Shown: positions 6,657 to 14,446, numbered from the stretch's first letter. The stretch is 16,925 nucleotides of DNA from Muribaculaceae bacterium (GCA_017545095.1 JAFYCU010000249.1:1-16925); one strand, 5' to 3'. Notes: generated by a model not told the origin, from the sequence alone. Made by a program: numbers and translations.

Positions 6657-7613
6657 TCAGTCATGACTTTTCAAGTATGGATACTCGCGGTAAAGGTTCT
6701 TAAGCACTGCTTTGGTGTCGGCATTGAATCGCTCCACCACATCGCGGTTGGTGCTCATGGGGCGATGCTGCAGCCTTTTGCTCACGCGTTCGCATCGGGC
6801 AATGGCCTGTGCTGAACGGTCGTCGAAATAGGTGGCTTGGAATGCTTGCCAGATATATTCAATGGCCACCTCGCTGGGATGCACCATATCGGCGGCATAG
6901 AAGCGATAGTCGCGCAGGTCGTCGTTCATGATTTCATAGGCAGGAAAATAGTAGATGTTGGCTGGGTGTTTTGCCATCACTTCATCTACGGCCACCCGCA
7001 GGCGTGCCTTGCTCAGAGCATTCACGTCGAGTCCATCGGCAATATGGCGTATAGGGCTCACGGTGAAGATGATGCGTGCCTGGGGGTTGAATGCTTGTAA
7101 GTGTGTCACCATGCTGTCGAGAGCCTGCACCATTTCGTTCATTGTGGCCATTCCGCGTTGAAACTCATGTTGGGGTGTTTTGTGGCAGTTTGCCACCACC
7201 AGGCCGCTCGACTTGAGTCGATAGACCATGGCCGAGCCCAAAGTCACCACCAGGGCTTGGCAGTTGCGCAGCTGCTGGTGGCCGTTGATGATGCTGGTGT
7301 TCATCGTGTCGAGCGCATGGTCTTTGTCGGGCTGCGAGAATCGCGAGTGGAAGTCATAGCTGTTCCACACGCCGCTTTGGTGGAAGAGGGAGAGGCCGGG
7401 CACCGGCTCGGCGGCGATGAGCCGCTCCACACCTTGGGCAATGTTCAGCGGGTTGTACAACGTGCCAAAAGGGTTCACGCTGGCCGTCATCATGGCCATG
7501 CGCAGCTTGGAGCCGATGTTGTCGCTGAAGCACGACCCCATCAGCACCAAAGCATCGCTGTGGTGCAGCAAGCCCTGGTTTTCGCCGATGCGGAGGGTGG
7601 TACGAAATTCCAT
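6657..7613 (-). CDS. GSCFA-family protein (SGNH-hydrolase-like)
   Basis: A complete 318-residue protein. The N-terminal motif GSCFSDNIG at residues 26-34 is the signature that names the GSCFA family, and DMVHPSEVAIEYIW (from D242, with H245) matches the C-terminal Asp-x-x-His block of GDSL/SGNH-type hydrolases. The middle block TLGSAMVYR and the FTVSPIRH segment are also family-like. No signal peptide is seen from the chosen start, so it may be cytoplasmic. The ATG at 7611-7613 (MEFRTTLRIGENQG) is preferred because a promoter box at 7647-7654 lies inside the longer alternative frame. The enzyme activity is not established for the family; its conserved position beside murF-alr hints at a cell-envelope role, which is inference. 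Confidence 0.9.
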   Translation of the reverse strand: MEFRTTLRIGENQGLLHHSDALVLMGSCFSDNIGSKLRMAMMTASVNPFGTLYNPLNIAQGVERLIAAEPVPGLSLFHQSGVWNSYDFHSRFSQPDKDHALDTMNTSIINGHQQLRNCQALVVTLGSAMVYRLKSSGLVVANCHKTPQHEFQRGMATMNEMVQALDSMVTHLQAFNPQARIIFTVSPIRHIADGLDVNALSKARLRVAVDEVMAKHPANIYYFPAYEIMNDDLRDYRFYAADMVHPSEVAIEYIWQAFQATYFDDRSAQAIARCERVSKRLQHRPMSTNRDVVERFNADTKAVLKNLYREYPYLKSHD

Positions 7614-7646
7614 ATTCAATTCTAGCAAGCGATGGTTATAAGCAAG

Positions 7647-7654
7647 CAAAGTTA
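7647..7654 (-). promoter_or_regulatory. -7 box of the GSCFA gene promoter
   Basis: On the minus strand this reads TAACTTTG, a full match to the Bacteroidetes TAnnTTTG element, 33 bp from the start codon. No good TTTG box is found about 20 nt further upstream. It argues against any start codon upstream of 7613. Confidence 0.6.
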
Positions 7655-7724
7655 GGCAATTTTCTTGAAACACACGCCATGAGTGCGGCAAAAAATGCGT
7701 ATGGCGCATTATTTTGGCTGTTTT

Positions 7725-7756
7725 TTTGGCCATTTCGACCAGATTCATTAATTTCG
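7725..7756 (+). promoter_or_regulatory. Promoter of the DUF3298-like gene
   Basis: TTTG at 7725-7728 and TAATTTCG at 7749-7756 (one mismatch to TAnnTTTG) are 20 nt apart, the same spacing as the rpsL promoter. A start of transcription near 7763 is expected, 50 bp ahead of the ATG at 7816. It is divergent from the GSCFA promoter. Confidence 0.6.
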
Positions 7757-7815
7757 CGGCAATAATGTCTTGCTTGCCCCAATGTGGCGGGCTGGAATCA
7801 CAAGCTGAGAACCTT

Positions 7816-8754
7816 ATGTCGAAACGAACCTATCTTATCCTTATCCTGCTGCTTGTGGTGGTCGACATCGTGGCCGGTTTCTGGTACTTGGCTGCGCGCA
7901 TCGAGGCCAGTGGCAACAGCATGAACCTGTTTGAGCATGGAAGCGACTCCACGCAAGTGATGGCCGCCGACACATTGAGCGAATTGAATGTGGCCGATGT
8001 GTTCCGCAAGTTCAGTCGCGACACGTGCTATGTGAGCAATCTGCCAGCCGAGAAAGGTGAGGCAGGCAGTTATTTCACCAGTGTGAAGCATATTCGCCTG
8101 CGCTGGCCCGAGAGCGTGAATGGCAACGACAGCCTCGAGGCCTTGGAGCGGGCCTTGCTCGCCAAGATGTTCTCGACCGATCGAACTTCGCTCACTTTTG
8201 CCGTGTCGCAGGAATTGGGTAAACCCACGTTCAACACCGCCAACAACGTGCCCTATCATGCTGTGGCCAAGGCTCCGTCGTCGCACTCGAAATACAGCAA
8301 TGTGAGCACGTTGCTGGCTTTTCCCATCATGACTTCGCTGCGTCTGCTGGTGATGCAGGTGCAACGAAAGCGTTACAACGGCATCGAAACCGTGGTCACC
8401 AATGCCTATGTGCACTACGACCGTGCCACGCAGCGTGTGCTGGCCCAGGGGGATATCTTCGACAGAGAGCGCGATGAGCAGCTGCTGAAGACCCTTAACA
8501 GCAAAATCGACCGATTGAACTTGGAGCAGCACCTCCGACTCACGTCGGCCACTCAACTGCCCACCGAGTTCATGGCAAAGCGCAAAGGCATATTGTTCTT
8601 GTTTCCCACCGGCAGTATTGCCGACCCTGCCGAAGGCACCATCGAAGTGTTTGTTGACTATGATGCGCTGAAGCCTATGTTCACACCACTGTTCAAGCAA
8701 CTTTTGGACGACAACGAGGGCTACTGGGATTACAAGCCGCTCCCCGTTGATTAA
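7816..8754 (+). CDS. Membrane-anchored DUF3298-like protein
   Basis: A complete 312-residue protein. Residues about 6-26 (YLILILLLVVVDIVAGFWYL) form one hydrophobic segment, either an uncleaved signal anchor or a signal peptide, so most of the protein should face the periplasm. The C-terminal half carries patterns of the DUF3298/RsiV-type domain: NAYVHYDRATQRVLAQGDIF, then GILFLFPTGSIADPAEGTIEVFVDYDALKPMF near the end. DUF3298 proteins in Bacteroidetes are secreted or lipoproteins of unknown function, and in RsiV the domain binds lysozyme; neither role can be assigned here. The ATG at 7816 is preferred because upstream in-frame ATGs overlap the promoter. It is the first gene before the efflux operon, with 130 bp between, and appears to be a separate unit. 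Confidence 0.65.
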   Translation: MSKRTYLILILLLVVVDIVAGFWYLAARIEASGNSMNLFEHGSDSTQVMAADTLSELNVADVFRKFSRDTCYVSNLPAEKGEAGSYFTSVKHIRLRWPESVNGNDSLEALERALLAKMFSTDRTSLTFAVSQELGKPTFNTANNVPYHAVAKAPSSHSKYSNVSTLLAFPIMTSLRLLVMQVQRKRYNGIETVVTNAYVHYDRATQRVLAQGDIFDRERDEQLLKTLNSKIDRLNLEQHLRLTSATQLPTEFMAKRKGILFLFPTGSIADPAEGTIEVFVDYDALKPMFTPLFKQLLDDNEGYWDYKPLPVD

Positions 8755-8832
8755 GTGGGTGACCATGTGGGTGTGGTGGCATAAGTGTTCTGTTTCCTAC
8801 TTTTTGTGGGTCTGTTTTTCGGCATAGAACCG

Positions 8833-8848
8833 ATTATTCAAGAATAAT
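8833..8848. promoter_or_regulatory. Upstream palindromic operator box of the efflux operon
   Basis: ATTATTCAAGAATAAT is a perfect 7+2+7 palindrome. Its core TATTCAAGAATA is the exact reverse complement of the box at 8865-8876. It sits just before the TAATTTTG element, where a repressor or activator could act. Confidence 0.65.
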
Positions 8849-8851
8849 GTG

Positions 8852-8859
8852 TAATTTTG
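8852..8859 (+). promoter_or_regulatory. -7 box of the efflux operon promoter
   Basis: TAATTTTG fits TAnnTTTG exactly and lies 25 bp before the tolC-type start codon, predicting a start of transcription near 8866. The place expected for the TTTG box (8828-8831, AACC) has no match, which suggests a weak or activator-dependent promoter. Confidence 0.65.
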
Positions 8860-8864
8860 CAAAA

Positions 8865-8876
8865 TATTCTTGAATA
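8865..8876. promoter_or_regulatory. Downstream palindromic operator box of the efflux operon
   Basis: TATTCTTGAATA (5+2+5 palindrome) is the reverse complement of the core of the upstream box. The two centres are 30 bp apart, close to three helical turns, with the promoter box in the middle. This box covers the expected start of transcription. Confidence 0.65.
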
Positions 8877-8884
8877 GGTAAAAT

Positions 8885-10333
8885 ATGTTGGCGATACACA
8901 GATTCGTACTTATCACTGCATTGTTGCTGTCGGAGGCAATGGGTGTCACGGCTCAAGGTGTGGTGAGTCTTGACTCGTGCCGTGCGATGGCTCTTCGTGG
9001 CAACAAAGTGCTACGTCAGCACGATGCGAAAATCGAAGCAGCTGGTTGGCAGCGTCGTGAGGCTGCTGCTGCCTACAAACCCAGCATCGACCTCGAGGCG
9101 ATGTATCTTTACAATTCGCGGCAACTTGCTTTGGTTGATAAAGACCAGCTGTTGCCCACCAAGTCGTTCAACTTGGAAAAGCAGAGCTACGACTTTAATC
9201 TGGTGGTGAACCCCATGACGGGGCAGCCGCTTGTAGTCGATGGTCAGCCCGTGCCATCCACGGTGGCTCTGCTGCCCAAAGATGCGCTCACCTTCAACAT
9301 TCACAACGTGTTTGCCGGTGCGCTCACCGTGACGCAGCCCGTGTATATGGGTGGCAAAATCAAGGCAATGAACGCGCTCACGCGCTATGCCGAGCAGCTG
9401 GCCGTGTCGATGCGCAACAGCGAGGTCGAAGAAGTGATTTGCAACGTGGATGCTGCCTATTGGCAGGTGGTGTCGCTCAAGGCAAAGCAGCAGTTGGCTC
9501 AAAGTTATGTTAAGTTGGTCGAAGCACTCGACAACGATGTGCAGGCGATGGTTCAAAATGGCGTTGCCACCAAGGCCGCAAAGCTATCGGTGGATGTGAA
9601 AGTGAATGAAGCCAACATCGACCTCACGAAGGTGAACAATGGTTTGGTGCTGTCGCGCATGTTGCTCTCGCAGGTGTGTGGCTTGCCCGTGAACGAGACC
9701 TTCACGCTAGCCGACGAGGATGGTGGATGGCAGCAACCCGTGGTGCGCTCGGCCGATGCCGACATCAATCAGGTGCTGGCACGGCGCAACGATGTGCATT
9801 CACTTGAACTGGCCACCAAAATCTATGACGAGAAGGCTAAGGTGGTTTTGAGCGAGATGCGCCCAACAGTGGCTGCTGTGGCGGCGGCACATCTCACCAA
9901 TCCTAATCTTTACAATGGTTTCAAGAACCGCTTTGGCGGTATGTTCTCGATAGGTGCCATGGTCAAGGTGCCGCTGTGGCACTGGGGAGGACTCACGGCC
10001 AAGTATCGCACTGCCCAGGCCGAGGCTGTGGTCAAGCAACTGGAACTCGACGACGCGAAGGACAAAATCCAGTTGCAGGTGAATCAAGCGCAATTTCGCT
10101 ATCAAGAGGCTTTGAAAACCTACGACATGACGCGTTCCAACCTTGCCGTGGCCGATGAGAACCTGCGCATGGCACAGGTGGCTTTCAAGGAGGGCATATC
10201 CACTGCCGATGATGTGCTTGCCGCTCAAACAGCTTGGCTGAAAGCCAACAGCGAGAACATCGACGCCGAAATAGATATTCGACTTTGCGACACCTATCTG
10301 AAGAAAGTGACCGGAACACTGATGGATAATTGA
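8885..10333 (+). CDS. TolC-family outer membrane efflux protein
   Basis: A complete 482-residue protein. TolC-family factors form trimeric outer-membrane channels that carry substrates out from inner-membrane pumps through an adaptor. The N-terminus MLAIHRFVLITALLLSEAMG ends near VTAQG as a Sec signal peptide; the family opening VVSLDSCRAMALRGNKVLRQ follows. Two similar halves, each with long amphipathic helices, are visible: NVDAAYWQVVSLKAKQQLAQ in the first, and KVPLWHWGG followed by QLQVNQAQFRYQEALKTYDM in the second. The length is normal for the family. It is the first gene of a four-gene operon, 75 bp ahead of the HlyD-type adaptor, and is controlled by the promoter and paired palindromes just upstream. 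The substrate is unknown. Confidence 0.93.
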   Translation: MLAIHRFVLITALLLSEAMGVTAQGVVSLDSCRAMALRGNKVLRQHDAKIEAAGWQRREAAAAYKPSIDLEAMYLYNSRQLALVDKDQLLPTKSFNLEKQSYDFNLVVNPMTGQPLVVDGQPVPSTVALLPKDALTFNIHNVFAGALTVTQPVYMGGKIKAMNALTRYAEQLAVSMRNSEVEEVICNVDAAYWQVVSLKAKQQLAQSYVKLVEALDNDVQAMVQNGVATKAAKLSVDVKVNEANIDLTKVNNGLVLSRMLLSQVCGLPVNETFTLADEDGGWQQPVVRSADADINQVLARRNDVHSLELATKIYDEKAKVVLSEMRPTVAAVAAAHLTNPNLYNGFKNRFGGMFSIGAMVKVPLWHWGGLTAKYRTAQAEAVVKQLELDDAKDKIQLQVNQAQFRYQEALKTYDMTRSNLAVADENLRMAQVAFKEGISTADDVLAAQTAWLKANSENIDAEIDIRLCDTYLKKVTGTLMDN

Positions 10334-10365
10334 TAATGTAATTCCTATCACCTCTATCATTCCCC

Positions 10366-10399
10366 CATAGCAACTCATAGAATCCCATAGAACCCTATA
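10366..10399. repeat. 10-bp phased repeat (CATAG plus five bases) in the tolC-hlyD gap
   Basis: CATAGCAACT, CATAGAATCC and CATAGAACCC run in exact 10-bp register from 10366 to 10395, followed by a partial TATA unit. It ends 9 bp before the start codon of the adaptor gene and fills nearly half of the 75-bp gap. Confidence 0.7.
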
Positions 10400-10408
10400 T
10401 ATTATAAA

Positions 10409-11422
10409 ATGGATAATTATGAACAACGGACTGTTGTCCGCAAAAAAGACAAGGCATTACTGGCTGCACTGGCTGTGTTTGCCATCGTGATTGCCGCTAT
10501 AGCCATTGTGGGCCTCTTGCTCATCAAACCGGCCAATGAAACCATCACGCAGGGTCAGGCCGACTGCGATGCTGTGCGCGTGAGCGGCAAGTTGCCGGGG
10601 CGCGTGGAACGCATCTTTGTGCACCCCGGCCAGCAGGTGCACAAGGGCGACACACTGGCCAAAATCTACTCATCTACTGTCGATGCCAAGCTCTATCAGG
10701 CGCAGTCGATGCAGAATGCGGCACAGTCGCAGACCGAGAAGGTGGACCGCGGTGCTCGCGAAGAAGTGAAAAAAGGGGCCTATAACGTGTGGCAGCAGGC
10801 CATCGCAGCCGAGACCATTACTCGCAAAACCTACCAGCGTATGCAGGCACTGTTTGAGCAAGGTGTGGTCACCGAGCAAAAACGCGACGAGGCCAAGGCT
10901 GCCTACGATGCCGCCACGGCGCAGGTGGCTGCCGCCAAGTCGCAATACGACCTGGCGGTGAATGGTGCCCAGCGCGAGGATAAGGCCGCCAGCCGAAGCA
11001 TGGCCAATGCCGCACGCGGTGGAGTGATGGAGGTGCAGTCGCTGCTCGAGGACCAGTACCTGCTCGCGCCTTGCGACGGCGAGGTGAGCGAAATCTATCC
11101 TCAGGAGGGCGAACTCGTGGCGATGGGAACTCCCATCATGTCGATATCAAAGCTCAACGACATGTGGGTCACCTTCAGTGTGCGCGAGGAAATGCTCAAC
11201 GACCTGCCCGTGGGCAAGGATATCAATGTCATCATCCCCGCTTTGGCCGGCAAGCAGGTGAAGATGAAGGTGTTCTATGTGCACGACATGGGCAGCTACG
11301 CTGTGTGGCAGGCCACGAAAAGTTACGACAGCTACGACAGCAAGACCTTTGAGGTCAAGGCGCGACCAGCCGAACACATCGAGAACTTCCGCCCGGGCAT
11401 GAGCGTGATTTTGGAAAACTGA
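10409..11422 (+). CDS. HlyD/EmrA-type periplasmic adaptor (membrane fusion protein)
   Basis: A complete 337-residue protein of normal length. It should link the inner-membrane permeases to the TolC-type channel. A short cytoplasmic tail is followed by one membrane helix at about residues 16-39. Then come the first lipoyl half VSGKLPGRVERIFVHPGQQV (58-77), an alpha-hairpin rich in Ala, Gln and charged residues (about 93-200), the second lipoyl half LLAPCDGEVSEIYPQEGELV and a beta-barrel region beginning ISKLNDMWVTFSV. The C-terminus ENFRPGMSVILEN is typical. It starts ATG at 10409, 75 bp after the TolC-type gene, and is followed 20 bp later by the first permease. The adaptor form is shared by ABC-type and MFS-type pumps, so the partner is judged from the neighbours. 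Confidence 0.93.
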   Translation: MDNYEQRTVVRKKDKALLAALAVFAIVIAAIAIVGLLLIKPANETITQGQADCDAVRVSGKLPGRVERIFVHPGQQVHKGDTLAKIYSSTVDAKLYQAQSMQNAAQSQTEKVDRGAREEVKKGAYNVWQQAIAAETITRKTYQRMQALFEQGVVTEQKRDEAKAAYDAATAQVAAAKSQYDLAVNGAQREDKAASRSMANAARGGVMEVQSLLEDQYLLAPCDGEVSEIYPQEGELVAMGTPIMSISKLNDMWVTFSVREEMLNDLPVGKDINVIIPALAGKQVKMKVFYVHDMGSYAVWQATKSYDSYDSKTFEVKARPAEHIENFRPGMSVILEN

Positions 11423-11442
11423 GAACTGAAAACAGCCTCCCC

Positions 11443-12609
11443 ATGCTCTGGCGATATATAGCAGACTCGTTCACACGCGGTGCGGTGCAGCTGGTGCGTC
11501 GGCCCATGTATTTCCTGATGATGGTGATTGTGCCACTCTTCGGGGCGTGGGCATTGATGGACATGATGGACGATGGCGGCATACGCCGTGTGCCGGTAGC
11601 TGTGGTCGACCGCGATGGCAGCTCGTTGTCGCGCTCGCTGGTGCGCAACCTTGGTGCTTTTCAGCAGGTGCACATCGTGCGCACCTGCAAAGACTTTGGC
11701 GAGGCTAAGCTGCTGGTGCAAAGCGGCGATGTGCTGGGTTTCTACTACATACCCGAAGGACTGGAGCAGCAGGCTCTGGGCGGGCGCACACCCACTGTGA
11801 GCTATTATGTGAACTATGCCTACTACGCTCCAGCTTCGATGCAGTACAAGGGTTTCAAAACCATCTCGCTGCTCACCAATGCAGGCGTGGTGCAGACGGC
11901 ATTGCGCACCGTGGGAATGCCCTCGCAGTCGATCAAGGCGGTCTTGCAACCCTATGCCACGCATGTGCACACAATAGCCAACCCCTGGCTGAACTACAAC
12001 TATTATCTTAACACCTCGTTTGTGCCTTGCTTTTTTGCCTTGATTGTGCTCATGGTCACCGCATTCACTCTGGGTTCCGAGCTCAAGAGCGGCCTGTGCA
12101 GGCAATGGCTGGCCACGGCGGGCAACAACATGGTGCTGGCACTTGCGGGCAAGCTGTTGCCGCACACCGTGCTGCTTACTGTGGTGGGGTGGCTCGTGCA
12201 GTGGATGATGTATTGTGTCTATCATCTGCCGCTCAACTGCAACCCGTGGCACATGCTGATTGCCATGCCCATGTTTGTGATGGCCAATCAGGGGTTTGCT
12301 GTGTTGATGTTCTGCTTCACGCCCAACTTCCGCTTCGGTTCCACGCTGTGCACCCTGATGGGGATGCTCTCGTTCTCGTTCTGCGCCTTCTCGCTGCCCG
12401 AGGAGGCCATGTATCCCTGGGTGATGGCCATTGGATATGTGGTGCCCATCAAGTATTTCTTCCTGCTCTCGGTCGATCAGGCTCTGAATGGCATCGATCT
12501 GTATTATTCGCGTGTGTATTATGCCGCTCTTGTGGCCTTTGTGCTGGTGCCGCTGTTGCTTAGCTGGCGCATCAAGCGTGAATGCCTCAATCCCGTGTAT
12601 GTGCCTTGA
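11443..12609 (+). CDS. ABC-2 type transporter permease (first of two)
   Basis: A complete 388-residue inner-membrane protein with ABC2_membrane_3 architecture. One membrane helix lies at about residues 22-41. A large extracytoplasmic domain follows (about 45-185), opening with VPVAVVDRDGSSLSRSLVRN and including the GFYYIPEGLEQQ segment typical of drug-export permeases related to YhhJ and YbhS/YbhR. Several more helices follow (around 190-212, 240-260, 270-292, 300-318, 325-343 and 358-376). It starts 20 bp after the adaptor gene. The protein has no Walker motifs, and no ATP-binding subunit gene is in the operon. It most likely pairs with the second permease as a heterodimer; that is inference from tandem arrangement. 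Confidence 0.88.
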   Translation: MLWRYIADSFTRGAVQLVRRPMYFLMMVIVPLFGAWALMDMMDDGGIRRVPVAVVDRDGSSLSRSLVRNLGAFQQVHIVRTCKDFGEAKLLVQSGDVLGFYYIPEGLEQQALGGRTPTVSYYVNYAYYAPASMQYKGFKTISLLTNAGVVQTALRTVGMPSQSIKAVLQPYATHVHTIANPWLNYNYYLNTSFVPCFFALIVLMVTAFTLGSELKSGLCRQWLATAGNNMVLALAGKLLPHTVLLTVVGWLVQWMMYCVYHLPLNCNPWHMLIAMPMFVMANQGFAVLMFCFTPNFRFGSTLCTLMGMLSFSFCAFSLPEEAMYPWVMAIGYVVPIKYFFLLSVDQALNGIDLYYSRVYYAALVAFVLVPLLLSWRIKRECLNPVYVP

Positions 12610-12638
12610 TTGTTTCACCATAGTCAGATTTCGGAAAA

Positions 12639-13871
12639 ATGAAGGAATGGCTGCTTGAGGTATACCGGGTGTGGTGGCGTGAGTTTCGCCTTGTGCTGCG
12701 CGACGAGGGTGTGGTGATTTTCTTCTTCGCGGTTTGTGCTGTCTATCCCCTGCTGTATTCCTTGATCTACAACACCGAGCTGGAGCGCGATGAACCCATT
12801 GTGGTGGTTGACGACTGCCGCACGCAGCTGTCGCGGCAGCTCACCCGCAATATCGATGCCACGCCCGAAGTCAAGGTGGTGGGTCTGGCGGCCAATATGC
12901 AGGAGGCACGCGAACTCATGCATCGCAAGAAATGCTACGGCATCGTGTATATCCCCCGCGACTTCTCGCAGTGTGTCAACAGCCGCCAGCAGGGACACGT
13001 GTCGGTCTACAGCGACATGAGCGTGATGTTCCGCTACAAGAACATGCTCATGGCCATCACCAATGTAACACAAGGTATGGGTGGCGAGGCGATGCATCAC
13101 GCGGTGGAACCCGTCATGGGCAATGCGCCGGCCACGGTGGTCGAGAGCCGCCAGGTGCCCATCGGCAACACGTCCATGGGACTGGCTTCGGCCGTGCTGC
13201 TGTTTGTGTTGCCGCTGGTGATTCAGCAGAGCATGCTGCTGGGAATTGGCATGCTTCATGGCGGCGGCATTGAGCGGCGGCGCAAGAATCGCGGCTTCGA
13301 CCCCATGGAGGAGCGGGCTTGTGTGAGCGCTACCATCATTGGCAAGATGATGTGTCACCAGGTGGTGTATGTGTTGCCGGTGATCTACGTGCTGCACTTC
13401 ACGCCCATGCTGTTCGATTTCCCGCTCAATGCCCACTTGCTGCACACGCTGGCCCTGGCGGTGCCGTTCATCATTGCGGTGTCGTTTATGGGGCAGACCT
13501 TGCAGCCCTTTGTCAACGAGCGCGAGAGCGTGTTCATGCTGTTTGCATTCACCTCGGTGATTTTCATTTTCCTCACGGGGGTGTCGTGGCCGCGGTACGA
13601 GATGAGTCGTTTCTGGTACACCATCGGTGACTGCGTACCCAGCACCTGGATGAGCAACGGCTATGTGCTCATGCAGAGCGACGGAGCCTCGCTGGCGCAG
13701 ATTGCTCATCCGTTCAAGATGCTTTGGCTGCAATGCGGAGTGATGTTTGTGCTGGCCTATGCCGTTGAGCGTTTTGTGAGCCGCCCGCGCTACCGGCACT
13801 GGCAGCGCAAGAGCGAGGCCGACCCCGATGCCTTGCAGCGTTTCGATGTGGTGAAGAATGGCGTGGGGTGA
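12639..13871 (+). CDS. ABC-2 type transporter permease (second of two)
   Basis: A complete 410-residue protein with the same layout as the gene before it: a membrane helix at about residues 25-44, an extracytoplasmic domain opening EPIVVVDDCRTQLSRQLTRN and containing YGIVYIPRDFSQ, then a helix-rich C-terminal half (about 182-206, 232-254, 266-286, 297-315 and 362-380). Similar motifs in matching places (VVVDDCRTQLSRQL against AVVDRDGSSLSRSL) show the two permeases are paralogues, though diverged. It starts 29 bp after the first permease and is the last gene of the operon. Its stop is 12 bp from the stop of the convergent DUF2284 gene. No nucleotide-binding motif is present. Confidence 0.88.
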   Translation: MKEWLLEVYRVWWREFRLVLRDEGVVIFFFAVCAVYPLLYSLIYNTELERDEPIVVVDDCRTQLSRQLTRNIDATPEVKVVGLAANMQEARELMHRKKCYGIVYIPRDFSQCVNSRQQGHVSVYSDMSVMFRYKNMLMAITNVTQGMGGEAMHHAVEPVMGNAPATVVESRQVPIGNTSMGLASAVLLFVLPLVIQQSMLLGIGMLHGGGIERRRKNRGFDPMEERACVSATIIGKMMCHQVVYVLPVIYVLHFTPMLFDFPLNAHLLHTLALAVPFIIAVSFMGQTLQPFVNERESVFMLFAFTSVIFIFLTGVSWPRYEMSRFWYTIGDCVPSTWMSNGYVLMQSDGASLAQIAHPFKMLWLQCGVMFVLAYAVERFVSRPRYRHWQRKSEADPDALQRFDVVKNGVG

Positions 13872-13883
13872 ACTTGCTTTGAC

Positions 13884-14420
13884 TCACCAGAATATGGCAG
13901 TGATTAGCGTGAGGTAGGGTGGTGGCTTGCCCTCCGCCCCCCATTGCAGTGTGATGCCCAGCAGCTCACGGCTGGTGCGCTCCAGGTCGAATCCTAATGC
14001 TTCCAGGCTGTGACGCATTTTGTGCGAGTGGCGGCATGGCTGCCCTTGGGCACGGGTGCATGATGCCGGCCGGCACAGGCGGCAACGTCCCGTGAAAATG
14101 CGGCTCCCCGGTGTTGACGACTCCAGCTCGTAGAGCCGGGGCAACTCGATGGCCCATGCCGCGTCGAGGGCCCGCGTCACCAGTGCCGGGGTGTCGATGT
14201 CGCAGGGCCGATGGGGAAGTTCAATCTTGGTGGCGAAAATGCGAGCCGTGGTATAGCCGCTCAGATAAGCTTTCACATCGAAGTCAAACGGCGGGCAGCA
14301 CCACACTTGGCCGAAATTCGGGCATTGCCGGCAGTAGCCCAGCACGCGCTCAGGGTCGTGGTAGGTGGCGATATAGTCGGCCACGCCAATCGTGGCCTCG
14401 GTGCGGAGGATGCTGAACAT
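13884..14420 (-). CDS. DUF2284 cysteine-rich, probable metal-binding protein
   Basis: A 178-residue protein matching DUF2284, annotated as predicted metal-binding. The first cysteine cluster is C30-x2-C33 and C41-C42 in YCRQCPNFGQVWCCPP. The second is C113, C116, C121 and C129 in GRCRLCRPASCTRAQGQPCR, followed by the typical MRHSLEALGFD. Eight well-placed cysteines suit one or two iron-sulfur or zinc centres; no activity is known. No signal peptide is seen. The frame extends upstream to a TTG at 14441, but that codon overlaps the promoter box, so the ATG at 14418-14420 (MFSILRTEAT) is the likelier start. It is transcribed alone, divergent from rfbC and convergent with the efflux operon. Confidence 0.88.
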   Translation of the reverse strand: MFSILRTEATIGVADYIATYHDPERVLGYCRQCPNFGQVWCCPPFDFDVKAYLSGYTTARIFATKIELPHRPCDIDTPALVTRALDAAWAIELPRLYELESSTPGSRIFTGRCRLCRPASCTRAQGQPCRHSHKMRHSLEALGFDLERTSRELLGITLQWGAEGKPPPYLTLITAIFW

Positions 14421-14438
14421 GTGTTTCAATCTTTTCGG

Positions 14439-14446
14439 CAAAGGTA
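14439..14446 (-). promoter_or_regulatory. -7 box of the DUF2284 gene promoter
   Basis: On the minus strand this reads TACCTTTG, an exact TAnnTTTG match 18 bp before the ATG at 14420. The predicted start of transcription is near 14432, giving a very short leader. No clear TTTG partner is seen 20 nt upstream. Confidence 0.55.

Noticed and set aside
11332..12621. A 429-codon open frame on the minus strand opposite the adaptor end and first permease
   Set aside because: Its translation is rich in His, Gln and Arg with no domain motif, while the plus-strand frame has clear permease features. It is a by-product of GC-rich codon use.
12624..13799. A 391-codon minus-strand frame opposite the second permease
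   Set aside because: Same low-complexity His/Gln-rich composition and no family match; the plus strand encodes a recognisable ABC-2 permease.
13867..13888. GGTGA/TCACC pair at the convergent stops of the second permease and DUF2284
   Set aside because: It arises largely from the two stop codons and has a 12-base loop and no T tract; not a convincing terminator.
14421..14441. N-terminal extension of the DUF2284 protein from TTG at 14441
   Set aside because: That codon lies inside the promoter box, so it would be upstream of the predicted start of transcription.
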